Below, piece by piece: positions 1 through 24,100 of a stretch of 64,000 nucleotides of DNA (its first letter is position 1; each line of letters starts with the position of its first letter). Under the pieces are notes generated by a model. That model saw only the letters and a list, made by a program, of their open reading frames with translations, made no database searches and was not told the origin of the DNA. Position numbers and translations under genes: made by a program. Origin of the DNA: Colius striatus (lineage: Eukaryota > Chordata > Aves > Coliiformes > Coliidae); NCBI RefSeq assembly GCF_028858725.1, contig NC_084781.1, forward strand, positions 7,014,513 to 7,078,512. Reading direction: 5' to 3'.

Positions 1-11475
<11,475 letters not shown>

Positions 11476-11700
11476 GGGGGGGTGGGTGCCACGCATCCGA
11501 AACCCGCTGACGCCACCCCCCTGAGCCGCACCGGCACGGAGGGGCTCAGTGGGATCCATGTGAGCAGCAGCGGGGCCATGTACAGCCCCTGCCCCCCGGG
11601 GGTCCGTGTGCCGCCCGCCCAGGTCTCGCTTTTGGGGCTGGATTTTTTTATGTTGACTTTTTGAAAACAAAGTTTATTGGAAACCGCTCCGAGTGCTGAG
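11476..11700 (+). other. PHLDB1: PHLDB1 3' UTR
   Basis: A short GC-rich UTR follows the TGA at 11473-11475. No canonical AATAAA is present on the + strand before the HYOU1 promoter. The A/T-rich run near 11642-11682, containing AACAAAG, is the likely cleavage region, which would imply a non-canonical signal. On this reading only a few hundred bases separate PHLDB1 termination from HYOU1 initiation. Confidence 0.5.
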
Positions 11701-11974
11701 ACACGGAAATACTGCCGGAGCTTCGGCCGCGGGGCCGGGCTGTGGGGCGGAGGGGGGCTGGGGTCGGGGGTGCTCCGGGACGGGACCCCGCGCGTGCGGC
11801 CCGGGCGGCGCAGCGCCGCCTCCAGCCGTCAGAGGGCGCCCGGCACCCTTCCGCGTGGCGTCACCGCTGGCGGGCGGGGCCGTACGTATGACGTAAGCGC
11901 GCTCTCCCCGCCCTCCAGCGCCTACAACCAATGAGAGCGAAGCTCCCGTCGTGCCCGCTTCCGGCTTCCCCCGA

Positions 11975-11985
11975 CGTGGCCCAAT
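11975..11985 (-). promoter_or_regulatory. ERSE-II (ER stress response element II)
   Basis: The + strand reads CGTGGCCCAAT, whose reverse complement ATTGGGCCACG matches the ERSE-II consensus ATTGG-N-CCACG exactly. It lies about 185 bp upstream of the HYOU1 start codon. ERSE-II is bound by ATF6 and XBP1 with NF-Y. The preceding bases also give GACGTGGC, close to the UPRE core TGACGTGG. Family knowledge (HYOU1 is a UPR target) makes function likely. Confidence 0.75.
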
Positions 11986-11992
11986 GGGAGCG

Positions 11993-12059
11993 CGCGGGCC
12001 GCTGCGATTGGCTGCCGGGGCCGCGGCGCCGGCGGCCGCGCCAATGAGCTCGCGCCGCG
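11993..12059. promoter_or_regulatory. Two ERSE-I-like sites (CCAAT-N9-CCGCG) in opposite orientation
   Basis: One site runs on the minus strand (12011 to 11993) and the other on the plus strand (12041-12059). Both have the exact CCAAT-N9 spacing of ERSE-I but end in CCGCG instead of CCACG. The shared single-base difference could be a CpG-rich variant that still works or could weaken ATF6 binding. They are 29 bp apart and just downstream of the perfect ERSE-II. Confidence 0.5.
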
Positions 12060-12168
12060 TCCGGGCCCGGGGCCTGCGCGAGACGCCGGGGCCGCCGCCG
12101 CAGCAGCTCCGGCGGGACCGGACGGGACGGAGCGGAGCGAGACCAGCCGGGACGGGACGGCCGCGAGC

Positions 12169-15100
12169 ATGGCGCGGCTGCCCCCTTGCGCGCTGGCCTG
12201 GCTGCTGCTGCCTTTCTGCCTGCCCGGCGCAGGTACCGAGCGGCGCGGGACAGCGGGGCCGCGGCCTGTGCGCTGGGCCGCGCCGTGCGGCCCCGACGGC
12301 GGCTCCGGGGTGGGCGGGGAGCGGGTAACGGGGCGGCCGCTCGGCTCCGGCCCGCGGCGGCGCAGCAGCGTGCCGGACGCCGGGTGCCGGGCGGGAGTTC
12401 GGTCCGCGCCGGGCGGCGCCTCACGGGCCTCGTGTTTGTCTCCTCGTGCGCTGCAGAGGCCGTGGCGGTGATGTCGGTGGACGTGGGGAGCGAGTCGATG
12501 AAGATCGCCATCGTGAAGCCCGGGGTGCCCATGGAGATCGTCTTAAACAAGTAATGGCCGCTCCTCCTCCGGCCCCGCGTGACACCGCTGCCAAGGGGGC
12601 TGCTCCCTGTCGTGCTGCGGCTTGAAAGGCCGTTGCAAGTGCCGTAAGGAGGCAGCAACGTAGGGTAGCACAGGTTCAGGTATTGCTGTTGTGACAGGAA
12701 GGCACCCATCCCCTAACACAGGACTTTCTCATTTCCTGCCCTGGATGAGCAGCTGCTGAGCATCACTCAGAGCTGCAGGGCAGGAGTCATTCTTTAACCA
12801 TCCTGGGGTGAGCTTTAGGGGCCTTTTAAGCAAATAACCCAAAAGCCTGCGCTGGTAAGGACATGCTGCAGTTCCAACACAGAGAGTTGCGGTGTGGGGT
12901 GTTCACCTCACCCGGTAAGAGATCTGAGTCCCAGCCCTCAATAAGGGAGCCCAGAGGCAGATTTGTTTAGCTGCAGCTATTTCAGAACCCCTGCTCATTC
13001 GTATAGCAGATAAAGCTCTTCTTTCCCTTGGTTGCTGTCGCTGCAGCCCTTCCCCAAGACACTGAACGAAAGATCTGCAGCTGGGAGAGGATGCATAGTC
13101 AGGGACATCTTCATCTTCTGGGAGTCTGGACTGAGAGATAACAAATAGGTTTTTTACTTGGCTCCCGGACACTTGGCAATTAGAATGAGGGAACTGTCTC
13201 ACCTGGCTCGCTGGTGGAGGATAGGGAAAATAAAGCCAGTCTTGTCTAAGAACAAAGCAGCACGTTCCAGAAAGCTGCTTGTAAGCCTTTCTTCTTCAAG
13301 GCAATTCATCTGTTGCAGCCTAGTGTGAGACCTGATGATGTGTTACAAGGCATTTGGAAGTGAGAAGTGTGCACTGGGCCGAGTGGAGCAGTTTAAGCCA
13401 TTTGGTAGGGAAACACTCACTGTGGTCTTTAAAGTGTGAATTGAAGCAGATAATGGGGCACCTCTTGTTGATCTGTCTTGTGTTATGGGGAAAACAGCAG
13501 TCTTCCCACCACAGCTTCATCTGTGAATCTGGGAGATGTGTGCCCATGTTTGGCTTATTTTTCTATGTCATGAGGAGTGAAAGCTCTGAAGGGAGGTGTT
13601 GCTACTGCAGCCCTTCAGAGGAGGGGAGGCTGCCCTTCCTCTCGGTATGTGATACCCGAGCACCTTCCCTTGATCTTTCTGGAACTGAAACCATGTCCTT
13701 CCTCACTCTGCATGGAACGTTCATCTCTTTTGAGTGGTTTGTTCCTCTCTTTCTTCCCAGGGAGTCCCGCAGGAAAACACCTGTGGCTGTTGCGTTGAAG
13801 GAGAACGAGCGTCTCTTTGGTGACAGCGCGCTGGGAATGGTAAGAGCTCGTGTGACTGTGGCACCAACTGCAGTTCCTGTACGCAGAGTGTATGTTCCCA
13901 CCACTGGGTCCTTTGTGATCAGTGTCTGAGCTGGGAAGTTTCAGTTCTTGTCCTGTACTTCTCATCGCCTTGGTGTGTTGCTGGCTCTTTGTTCTTGCAC
14001 TTGGTGTACTGGGGTTGTGCTCCTCGCTCCCATAACAGGAGCTGTTCACCGCGTGGCTTGGGAGAGCTTTGTTTGACAACAGCAAAGCCAAAGAAGTGCA
14101 GCTGGCTGATGGGCTTTTTCTTTCTGCAGTCCATAAGGACCCCAAAGGTGGCATTCAGGTACTTCCAGGACCTGCTGGGTAAGCGGGTCAATAACCCCCA
14201 GGTGACGCTGTACCAGTCACGCTTCCCAGAGCATGAGCTGGTGAAGGATGAGAAAAGGCAGACTGTGATCTTCAAGCTCTCCCAGTAAGTGGCTGTTTCT
14301 GGATGCCTTGTGGCTGGGACTTTGTCTACTGGGCCCCTACAGCTGATAGTTGTTGCTGTGACTTCCTTTCCGGTCTGTTTCTTGTAGGACGATACAGTAT
14401 TCTCCAGAGGAGATGCTGGGGATGGTCCTCAACTATTCACGTGGTCTGGCAGAAGAATTTGCAGGTTGGAAGATTTTAACTGTTTCTTACTCTCTGTACG
14501 TGTATTACAGGACTACAGTAGACACTGAAGGTGTTTGAAAAGGGGCTTTTAGAAGCAGGATGTGGCATAACTTCATCTGTAGGCTGTAAGCCAGACTTAG
14601 CAGCTGTCAAGTCATCATTTGTGTCTAATCCGATGTGAGTTCAGGGTCTTAACCCTAATCTTGGGGGCTGACACCCCAGATGACACCCAGCCTTGCAGTG
14701 GAGAAGCTTCACTGTCAGTGTCTGGAGAGAGGGTAAAGCGTTTTCTCACTCGTGTGTGCCTGGAGCAGAACCACATTGTCAGGAAGCTGCAGGGGGGGTG
14801 GAAGTGGCTCTGCCGAGCACTGTCCTTGCTGATCTGGACAGAGACTTGCAGCTGCAGCCAAACTACAATTAAAGAGCAACAACTGCCCTCTGTTGTGAAA
14901 CTTGCTAACAGATAAGGGACTGTCGTGCTTTTTCCCCGCAGTGTTGCTAGTGAAAGGCCCCAGTGATGAAAGTTGGGTGAGTGTAGTTGATGGGTTTGTC
15001 TGGCAAGACATTTCCCTCTGAAGAGTAAACGTTATCTTCACAGAGTCTTACTTTATCGCTTTATTACCTTGCTTTAAATGTGAGGCATCCCAGAGCATTT

Positions 15101-18100
15101 GAGACTATCCTGACATGAGAAAGGGAGGTCGGTAGGCACGTGGCTTTGCTGGAGTGTGCAAAGGCTGCATGGTTTCCGTGGGACATGGAGAGATTGATCC
15201 CTAAGGACCCTGGATCCTGGTGGTGCTTTAGAATTGCACTCTGTACAAGTCTCTACCTTGGATTCTCTGGCTCTGCTTCTGTCACCCTGTTACGACGAGT
15301 GTGATGGCAAGCACATGTTCCCTGCGGCTTTTCCAGAGCAGCCCATCAAGGACGCGGTGATCACCGTTCCCGCCTACTTCAACCAGGCAGAGAGGAGAGC
15401 GGTCCTGCACGCTGCTCGCATGGCCGACCTGAAGGTGCTGCAGCTGATCAACGACAACACCGCTGTGGCGCTGAACTATGGCGTGTTTAGGAGGAAGGAC
15501 ATCAATGCCACCGCACAGGTAAGCGCAGGGGGGGACACGGAGAGGCCCGCATGAGCGGCGGGCAAGCGCTGCGGAGGAAATCCAAAGGGCCTAGCTATGA
15601 GGAACTGGACTCTGCTAGTCAACCAGTCTCCTCTGTTTTGACTTGTTCATCCACAAGAGGAGGAGGTGAAACCCGATGTGACTGTGTGTCAGAGCTGGAA
15701 AGCTTCTGGAGCAAGGGCAGGTGGCTGGGAGTTCCCACGGGGTGAACCTGTGCTTGTTCATCACCCGGCAACTTGCGGAGGGGGTGGGGGAAACTTAAAG
15801 CATGGGAAGACTTACTCTGAAATACTTGATTTTCCTGAGGTTGAAAAATCTTTTAAAAAGCCAAGCTTTGTTTTCCGATCTGTGAAATGGATGGCCAAAG
15901 TCTACTTGTCCGCTTATGTCAAGCGTGACCCCTGAGCATCTCCTGGGTTTGGTCAAAGCACAAGTCCCCTCACTCTGGGATGGAGCCAGGCTAAGGAGCG
16001 GGTGGCTCTGGCCTGCAGCAAGCTCGGACAGCAGGGGGTTCTGTCCTTATTCATGGGGGATATCCAGGTGTTTCTGCTTCACCCTCCTAGCTTCTCTTTT
16101 CAGAATATCATGTTTTACGACATGGGAGCAGGAAGCACCATTTGTACTATTGTTACGTATCAGACAGTGAAAACTAAGGACTCGGGAACCCAGCCTCAGT
16201 TGCAGATCCAGGGCATTGGGTAAGAATTCATCATGACTTGCACAAAACCCACAGGTCTTAGGAAAGAAATCATTTGTTTCACAGTCTCTTCTAAGCGTGG
16301 GATTGTGCAGTGAGGTTCCAGCACAGTAACGTGGATGGCAGAGTGGGTAACAGCGGGAGTGAGAAGGCTCCACTCGCTGATCATTCTGACAGTGTTGCTG
16401 TCTTGTGCAGAGGGTACCTGAGAACTTCCTGGGGCAACTGGTGTACTTAGTTTGCTTCAGGCTTCTTTTACAGCCTTAAGCTGTTACAGGGTAATTCCAT
16501 TTCCTGTGATCTTACAGCCTGTCAGTTAGGAAAAGCAGAATATCCTTGTAGAGAGGAGCAAAAACACAGAGTTGTGCTGTGAGTTGGCAGCCCAGACACT
16601 CTCTGCTGTGAAACATTTATACTGCTGTCTCCAAGAAAAATACCTGGCACCTAAGACGGCTTTGGCTCCTCAGCTGCTTCATATGCTTGGCAGTAAGGCT
16701 TTTACCATACATAGAGTGAAGTTTCTTGCTCCGAGGCTTTTATGGCAGTCAATCTTTCTTGTCCTTGTTTCATTATCGTGTGCAGTTTTTGGGACATTTC
16801 TTGTTCTTTCACAGTCCATCACAGCTGACAGTGCTGCATCTTCTTTTGAGTGCTTGCATGTGTGTGAAACGATACGTGAGTTTTGGCTGTAGGTCACCTC
16901 AGCTTCAGTTGTCACAGCTCAGTTCGTTCTCTCGCTCAGGTTCGACCGTACACTTGGGGGTTTAGAGATGGAGCTTCGTCTCCGGGACTATTTGGCCAAA
17001 CTCTTTAACAACCAGCACCCTTCCAAAGACGTCCGGAGGAATCCTCGGGCCATGGCCAAGCTACTGAAGGAGGCCAACCGCCTGAAAACCGTCCTGAGTG
17101 CCAATGCTGACCACGTGGCACAGGTCTGAGCTCCCACCACGGGGGGCTGCTGCTCAGTTCAGGCTGGGGTTGGGCTGGGCTCACAATGGGGTGCAGCGAC
17201 ACCGTCCCTCTGCAGCGGTGCTGGGCTGGGGAGGATGGCTCCTGGTGTCCCAGGGGGGTTGGTGCAACTGGTGGCTCCTCTCAGCTTGTGCCCACTTGCG
17301 ACTGCTGGCTATTAAATGGGCAGATTGATGATGATGAATAGCTCACATGAGGTTTTCTTGTCCTCTCTTGCTGAGAGGAGCTGTCTGCTATATTCATATC
17401 CCATCTTCTCGTTGCCTTAGCAGTGGGAGGGTTCGGGTGAGTGTGGTCACATCCTGGGTACACTAAGAAAGCTGGAACTTGCTTGCAGCCTGGGCAGGTC
17501 AGGCAGAGATTTTGCTTGGAGAATGCTCCACGAGCAATTTCCTTCTGGCTGGTGTTTCTCTGGACAGATTGAGGGGCTGCTAGATGATATCGACTTCAAG
17601 GCCAAGGTCTCGAGGCAAGAATTTGAGGACTTGTGCTCAGACTTGTTCCAGCGCGTCCCAGGACCTGTGCAGCAGGCTCTGAGCAGCGCCGAGATGAGCC
17701 TGGTAGGTTGAGGAGAGCACTGACAAGCCTGAAGTTTCTGTGCACTGAGGTACTGTCACGTCATGATCACAGCATCACTGTGTGTGTTCTCAGCACTGTT
17801 GAGAGGTGCAGGTGCCTGCTCCTGCTTGCTGTTGGCATGAGGTTACTGGCTGTACTGTCAGGCAGGAGTCTGTCGTGGCCCCCTGCACCATCCACCAGAA
17901 ACTTGGAGGAGGTGTTTCTTTCTGTTAAAAAACTCTGCTCTTGGGCTGGAAGTTTGAAATGCTCAACTTTCCTTCATTTTTTTCCTCTTAGATGCTGGTT
18001 TTGGTCTCTCTTATGATATTTTTTCTGTAAGTTCCTGGAAACAGAGCTATTGCTGTTCAGGCTTCTCCTGAGTTCTCTGTAGTGGGCTGCAATCGAGCCA

Positions 18101-21100
18101 AACATGGCGCAGTCCTTTGGAGAGATCTACTGCATTGTTCAGTGCTTGCTTTCCAGGGCACCAGGATGCCGTGAGCATGTTTTGGCTCTAGTATTCAATG
18201 CAAGACACTGAGTCACCTCTCAGAGTCTGTGTTTCCCTCTGTTCTGGTCCAGCTTGCTGTCTGAGTCACTGGCTCCTCTGGCAGTAAACGTAGACCATGA
18301 CGCAAAGCAGTGGTCACGCTGTCCCTGTCTGAGAGGCCTGGCTCCAGGTTCCTCGTGTTGGTGTGCCCTCTGTCACGCTGTCTGAGGCCCACCAGGCGCT
18401 GAGGTGCACTGGCACGGTGGGACGTAGCTGGGGTGTTCTCAGGGCACTGCATCACTGTGTGATGGACCAGGGAAGCCCTGATCTTTGCTTTCCAAAATCG
18501 CTTCCTCAAGACAAGGTGTCTGTTTCCAATCCATAGGATGGAATTGACCAGGTGATTCTAGTCGGCGGTGCCACACGGGTCCCCAAAGTGCAGGAGGTTT
18601 TGCTGAAAGCTGTGGGCAAGTGAGTATGTGAGGCCCCTTTCCAGTCTGACTCCTCTTGACAAATTGCTGTTTGCGGCAACGGCTGCAAAGCTGACATCTG
18701 CTGCCTCTCACCTCACAGAGAAGAGCTGGGCAAGAACATCAACGCCGATGAGGCTGCTGCTATGGGTGCAGTCTACCAGGCAGCTGCTCTCAGCAAAGCC
18801 TTTAAGGTGAAGCCTTTCATTGTTCGGGATGCCGCTGTGTTTCCTATCCAGGTAACCCTTGGCTTACTTTGTCGTGCACTTGGTGTGGGTAAATGGGGCT
18901 GTTCTTGGAGAAACCTTCTGAGTGATCTGTTGTATCCGTGCCTTTGAGCAAAGAAATTAGGGAGGTCTTTCTGCTAGTCTGGTAAAGCAGAAGAAAGTTG
19001 TCCCTGCTGTAGAACCAGGCGTATGGAAACTCCTATTGAGACACTTGCCCGTCCCCACCTTTCGCACAAGGCTGGGTGCTGTCGAGGGAGTGTGCAGTTG
19101 CTGAGTCGCGTTGTCTGTTCGCGATGCAGGTGGAGTTTACTCGTGAGGTGGAGGAGGAGGATAAGTCCAAAAGTTTAAAGCACAACAAGAGGATTTTGTT
19201 CCAGCGCATGGCACCCTATCCACAGCGCAAAGTCATCACCTTCAACCGCTACACGGATGACTTTGAGTTCTACGTCAACTACGGGGATCTGTCTTTCCTG
19301 ACCCCAGATGACATGCGGTGAGTTGAGCCCGGCATCTGAGCAGACAGCTCCCTAGCAGGGTGATATGCCTAGCTGGGAGGCACTCTTGGCAGGCAGACCT
19401 TTGGCTCTTTGCAGAGCTCTTGTCAGAGTTGTCTGTGCTTCAACAAACCCAACTGTGCTGGTTCCTCGCTTGGTGCAGTTGTCTGTCACTGCAGGTGTGA
19501 CAGTGAGGAGCATTCAGCTGCTCTACAGCGTTGTCACCTTCACTTTTCTCTTTCTTTTTGTCTCTATGTCATCAGGATCTTTGGTTCTCTCAATCTAACT
19601 ACCGTGAGACTCAAAGGAGTTGGGGATAGCTTCAAGAAGCACCAGGATTACGAATCCAAAGGCATCAAAGCTCACTTCAATATGGACGAGAGCGGAGTAC
19701 TAAGTCTTGACCGTGTAAGCACCACTCTGTTGTGACATTTGTCAGCTGATGCATTTACCAGGTCTGTCCCTTTCTCTGATCTTGATGGTCCCTGCTTAAA
19801 ACTAATTCTCCGCTCCCTTCTCCAAGGTGGAATCCGTGTTTGAGACCTTGGTGGAAGACAAGCTGGAGGAGGAGTCAACGCTGACAAGTAAATGCCAAAC
19901 TTTGATATTCATACCGACCATTGTGTTTTGCCTCCAGTAGGTGGGATAACCAAAGCATATCATTGCTTTGAGCCAAGCAAGCACCATGGTTTGGGGACAT
20001 GGAAACTAAGCGATTATCCATAGCCTCTGATGACGTGTACAGCTCCAAAATACCTATAAGCCCTTTGCAAGCGGCTTCTGGGTGCTGCTAGGAGCTCTGA
20101 AACGTGACACACTCCTAAGGTGACTATGCCATGAATTGCAGTTTGAAAAATAGGAGTCGTTTCCTCTTTGTTCAGCCACTACTGCTAGTTTGAGGTCTAT
20201 AGTGAAGTCCTGCATCCACAGCTCTGCAGCATTACCCCTTCCGGTCATCCAGGTTGTAACGCCCCGAGCCATCCTTCGTGTTGCTCAGGTTCTAGAGCAC
20301 AAGCTTCCCTGCAGAGAGAGGTGTTGGAAATCTTTGCGTTTCAAGGAGAAGGGATGATGCAAGGATTAGCTAATGCAGCCCCGGGTTGAAGCTTTGCAGT
20401 CAAAGTGACAAATTTCAGGTCACATTCTAGCAGAAGCAGAGCCCCCAACTCGTCCATGCACGTGAAAACACCAAGTAAGGTCAGGGAAGGATGAGCTTCT
20501 GGAGTGTTTCTGTAGCGAACCTACAACACAAAGGGAGCGCCTTGGTGATCATTATGGTTGCAAAGGGAAGAACTGAGAGCTGAAAATGCTTTTCTGTGTG
20601 CTTTTTTGTCTCCCATCGACAGAACTTGGAAACACCATCTCAAGCCTGTTTGGGGGTGGTGGCCCTACGCCAGAGACCGGAGAGAACCTAACGGACTCTG
20701 TTCAGGTGAGCCCCAGGTGACTGTGGGTGGGAGGGAGTCTGGGTGTTGCTGTGGCTGTCGAGGAGGCAGTGATTCATGTGACGAATACATGCCTGTGTAT
20801 TCGCTGTGCAGGTGTCTGTCAGGCTCCTTGCTTTCTCTCGGGCTGCATAGGCACAGCTGCCATTGATACTGGCAATAGGGATTAGGTTTCCTTCTAGTGA
20901 GACAAAAGCTGCTTGTATCTCATCGCAGTCCCTCCTAAGCTGCAGTCACTGAGAATGCTGCTTTTCATATCTACATTTGCAGGGAACAATCTGTTCTGTA
21001 AACGCTTGTATGGAATTGCTACATTAAAAACACTTTCCTTGCCCATGATGACAGGAAGAAGAAGAGACTTTAGCAGAAGCGGGCAAAGAGGAGCAGGTGG

Positions 21101-24100
21101 ACAAACAAGAACAGAAGAGCAGTGCAGAAGATGCCGGTGAAGAGCAGAGGGGAGAGAAACAGCAATCTCCAGATCAGACGGAAACTGCTGCCCCAAAAGC
21201 AGAGTCTCACAAAAAGGAAGACGACGAGAAATCGGAGTCTCAGGTGAGCATCAAATGGAAGGACGGGGCTGTGATTTGATGTCTGAGAACTGGAGCTTTC
21301 TCAGCAGAATTCTTCTTTTCCTGTTAGTGCCCTGCTTCATGAAAAAAACGTTGCAAAACCTGCAAATCTGTCCCCTTGCCTGAGAATGCACTTTGTCTGT
21401 CACAGGACCCAAAAGAAAACAGGGAATCTGCAAAAGAAGAAGAACCATCCAAAAGTTCCAGTGACAGCACAGCTAGCAAAATGGAGGAAGATAAGAAGAT
21501 CAAAGCGCCCAAGAAGCAGAAGCTTGTCCATGAGATCACCATGGAACTGGATGTGAACGATGTGCCTGACCTGCTGGAGGAGGAGCTAAAGAGCTCGATG
21601 AAAAAGTACGTTTGAGTTGGCTCTGCCGGGTTAAGGCTGCAGACAACAGAAGTGACTTGCTTTGTAACAGCCGTAGCTCACGTTGCACTGCCATCCTCAG
21701 ACGCTGAAGTATGTGATGTGGCACCTAAAGGCACTTGCTACCTTTGCTTTCTGTTCTTTTCACATGTTAGACTCCAAGACTTGACTGTCAGAGATCTAGA
21801 GAAACAGGAAAGAGAAAAATCGGCCAACAGCTTGGAGTCATTCATCTTTGAGACCCAGGTAAGAGAAGAACATCAAGAAATGAGAGTTTGTGGAGAGCAG
21901 ATGGAAGTGCAGCTCTATGCTGCTTGGCTGATATGAAAGCAGAAGAGTTGTTTGAGCTGGGAGAAGCTGAATTGAAGAGCCCAGCTTTCGTCTTCCACTC
22001 TCTGTTTTTGCTACCATTAGGCTCCCCAGGCCCATGAGGGCTTGAGAGGTTTCCTCAATATAGAATGAATAATTACCTTCGGCCTAAGATGTTACACTTT
22101 AGATTTCCAGCATCCCTCATTGCTTATAATTGCTTATAGAGCAATTGCACTCAGGTTGTAGAGAAGCTACAGCTTCTCCAGAGCTTCTGTGCAGAAGAGG
22201 CAACTCCAGTTAAGCGCGTGTGAAATCACAGTTGTTGCAGTTTTACTGTCATGCACCTGGTGTGCGCGTGTGTCTGTATACTTGATGTATTGCCATCATG
22301 CTCTTGGAAATGCAAGAAGCAGGAGCTTGGGTTTGGGAGGATCTCCTGGCCAGTGCAGGCAGCACCCCAGGAGTTCACAGTCTAGCCCAGTCGTGAGTGG
22401 GTGACCGGGTTGTTTTACACTTCCACATGTGGTGCTATTTGACAAGAGTGCTTGCTTGGCTCTTTTCAGGACAAGCTTTACCAAGAGGAGTATCAGTTTG
22501 TCTCAACGGAGGAGCAGAGAGAAGAAATTTCCAAGAAGCTTAACGAGGCTTCCAGTTGGATGGAGGAGGAGGGCTATGCAGCCACGACAAAGGTATGGCT
22601 GCGTGTAGTCAGGCTCCCAGTCTGCTGTCACCGGCCTGGAAATGACCACACAGGCTGACAGAGCAGTGACTGATCTTTTGTAGTCTGATTCTTGGAAGTT
22701 TTCTTGGATCCTTGGCACGTTATGCACAGAACAAAGCCTGAAGTTGTTCTTGTAGCCGTGGGTTCACCTTCAACAGCTTCTGCAGTAACCTTTTGATTGC
22801 ACTTGCAGTTCAGTCACGTGGCTCTTTTTTACTGTATCAAAGTAGTGTATTTCATAAAGAAATCACCAAAACCTGCAATTTTAACTTCTGAGGTTTCTTA
22901 TGTTAGATAGGGGCAAACTAATTGTCTCCTTTCCCCTCTTCCCCATTCTCAGGAGCTGAAAGACAAGCTTTCAGAGCTCAAAAAGCTTTGTAGGAACCTC
23001 TTCTTCCGCGTTGAGGAAAGGAGAAAGTGGCCAGAACGCCTGGCTGCCCTGGAGAGCCTGCTCAACCACTCAACCATCTTTCTCAAGTAAGAGCAAGCTG
23101 TTAGGAAGGAGAGTTATGCAGCTAGTAATGTAAGAGATGCCAACAGAACTTGACCCAAGTTATGTGTGGTCTGAAAGTCAGTAGTGCTATCTGAGGAAGG
23201 AAGACCAAAACCCCCACTTCCTAGTGCCAGCCTTTTGGACCTTCCCCGTTTCTCTGCTCTGTGATAGCTCATTTGCTGGCCCTGCGTTCCATTCCTAGCA
23301 TGCAGAGATTGAGTTGGGACTCTGTGTCTTGCAGGTGGGGGAGACCTAAGTGTAAAATGTACTAATGGGCTGGCATGTGCAGTGGCCAGTTATTACAGTG
23401 ATTACTGGAGCTGTAAACCCTGATTTTCAGTGCATGGTCTGTTTGGTTTAAGGAAAACAAACTCCTTTCTTATCTTTAAGCGGAGCTCGAATGATTCCAG
23501 AGTCTGACCAGATATTCACAGAGGTGGAACTGAGCACGCTGGAAAAAGCCATCAATGAAACAACGGTAATAAAGGATCAAGTGGTTGTGGGGGAGGGAGG
23601 AGGTGGCAGCTTGGCTCGTGTTTCCTGTCGTACTTTCAGTCAAGGTCACGGTGTGTTTCTGTTTCCATGCCACCAGCAAACTGCTTTGTGGGTTTCAGTG
23701 TTGTTTAGTGTCCAGTGCCACCCCAGAGAGTTCTGGGGGGATAGTGGCTCTTGCCTTGCATGTGGAGGGTTGTCTCCAGGAGTGGTGGCATAGCCCAGTA
23801 ATCTGCCTGCATGCAGCCTATAAAAGCAGCTCTTGGGTGCTGAGGCTTCTGGGTTTGTTTTCTCCTATATCCGTGTGACTAAGAAGCTGGTGGAAGTGTA
23901 GCAGGGAGCAGTGTCACCAAGTAAGTTCAAAGGCACAGGAGCGGTTACTTTGAGATACTGTGGCCTACAGCAGTTCCTGGAACCCAGAAGCTTTCAAAAA
24001 GCAGCTCTCCCCTCTCATCTCCACAGGTCTGGAAAAATGAGACGCTGGCTGAACAGAATAAGCTCTCTCCTACTGAGAAACCCGTCCTGCTGTCCAAAGA

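Larger units (their letters stand above)
11700..12168 (+). promoter_or_regulatory. HYOU1 CpG-island promoter with four CCAAT boxes
   Basis: This CpG-dense block precedes the HYOU1 ATG. It contains four CCAAT/ATTGG boxes (11928-11932, 11981-11985, 12007-12011 reverse, 12041-12045) and a CRE-like TGACGTAA at 11889-11896. No TATA box is evident. Clustered NF-Y sites are typical of ER-chaperone promoters, where NF-Y cooperates with ATF6 and XBP1. The exact start site cannot be read from sequence. Confidence 0.75.
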
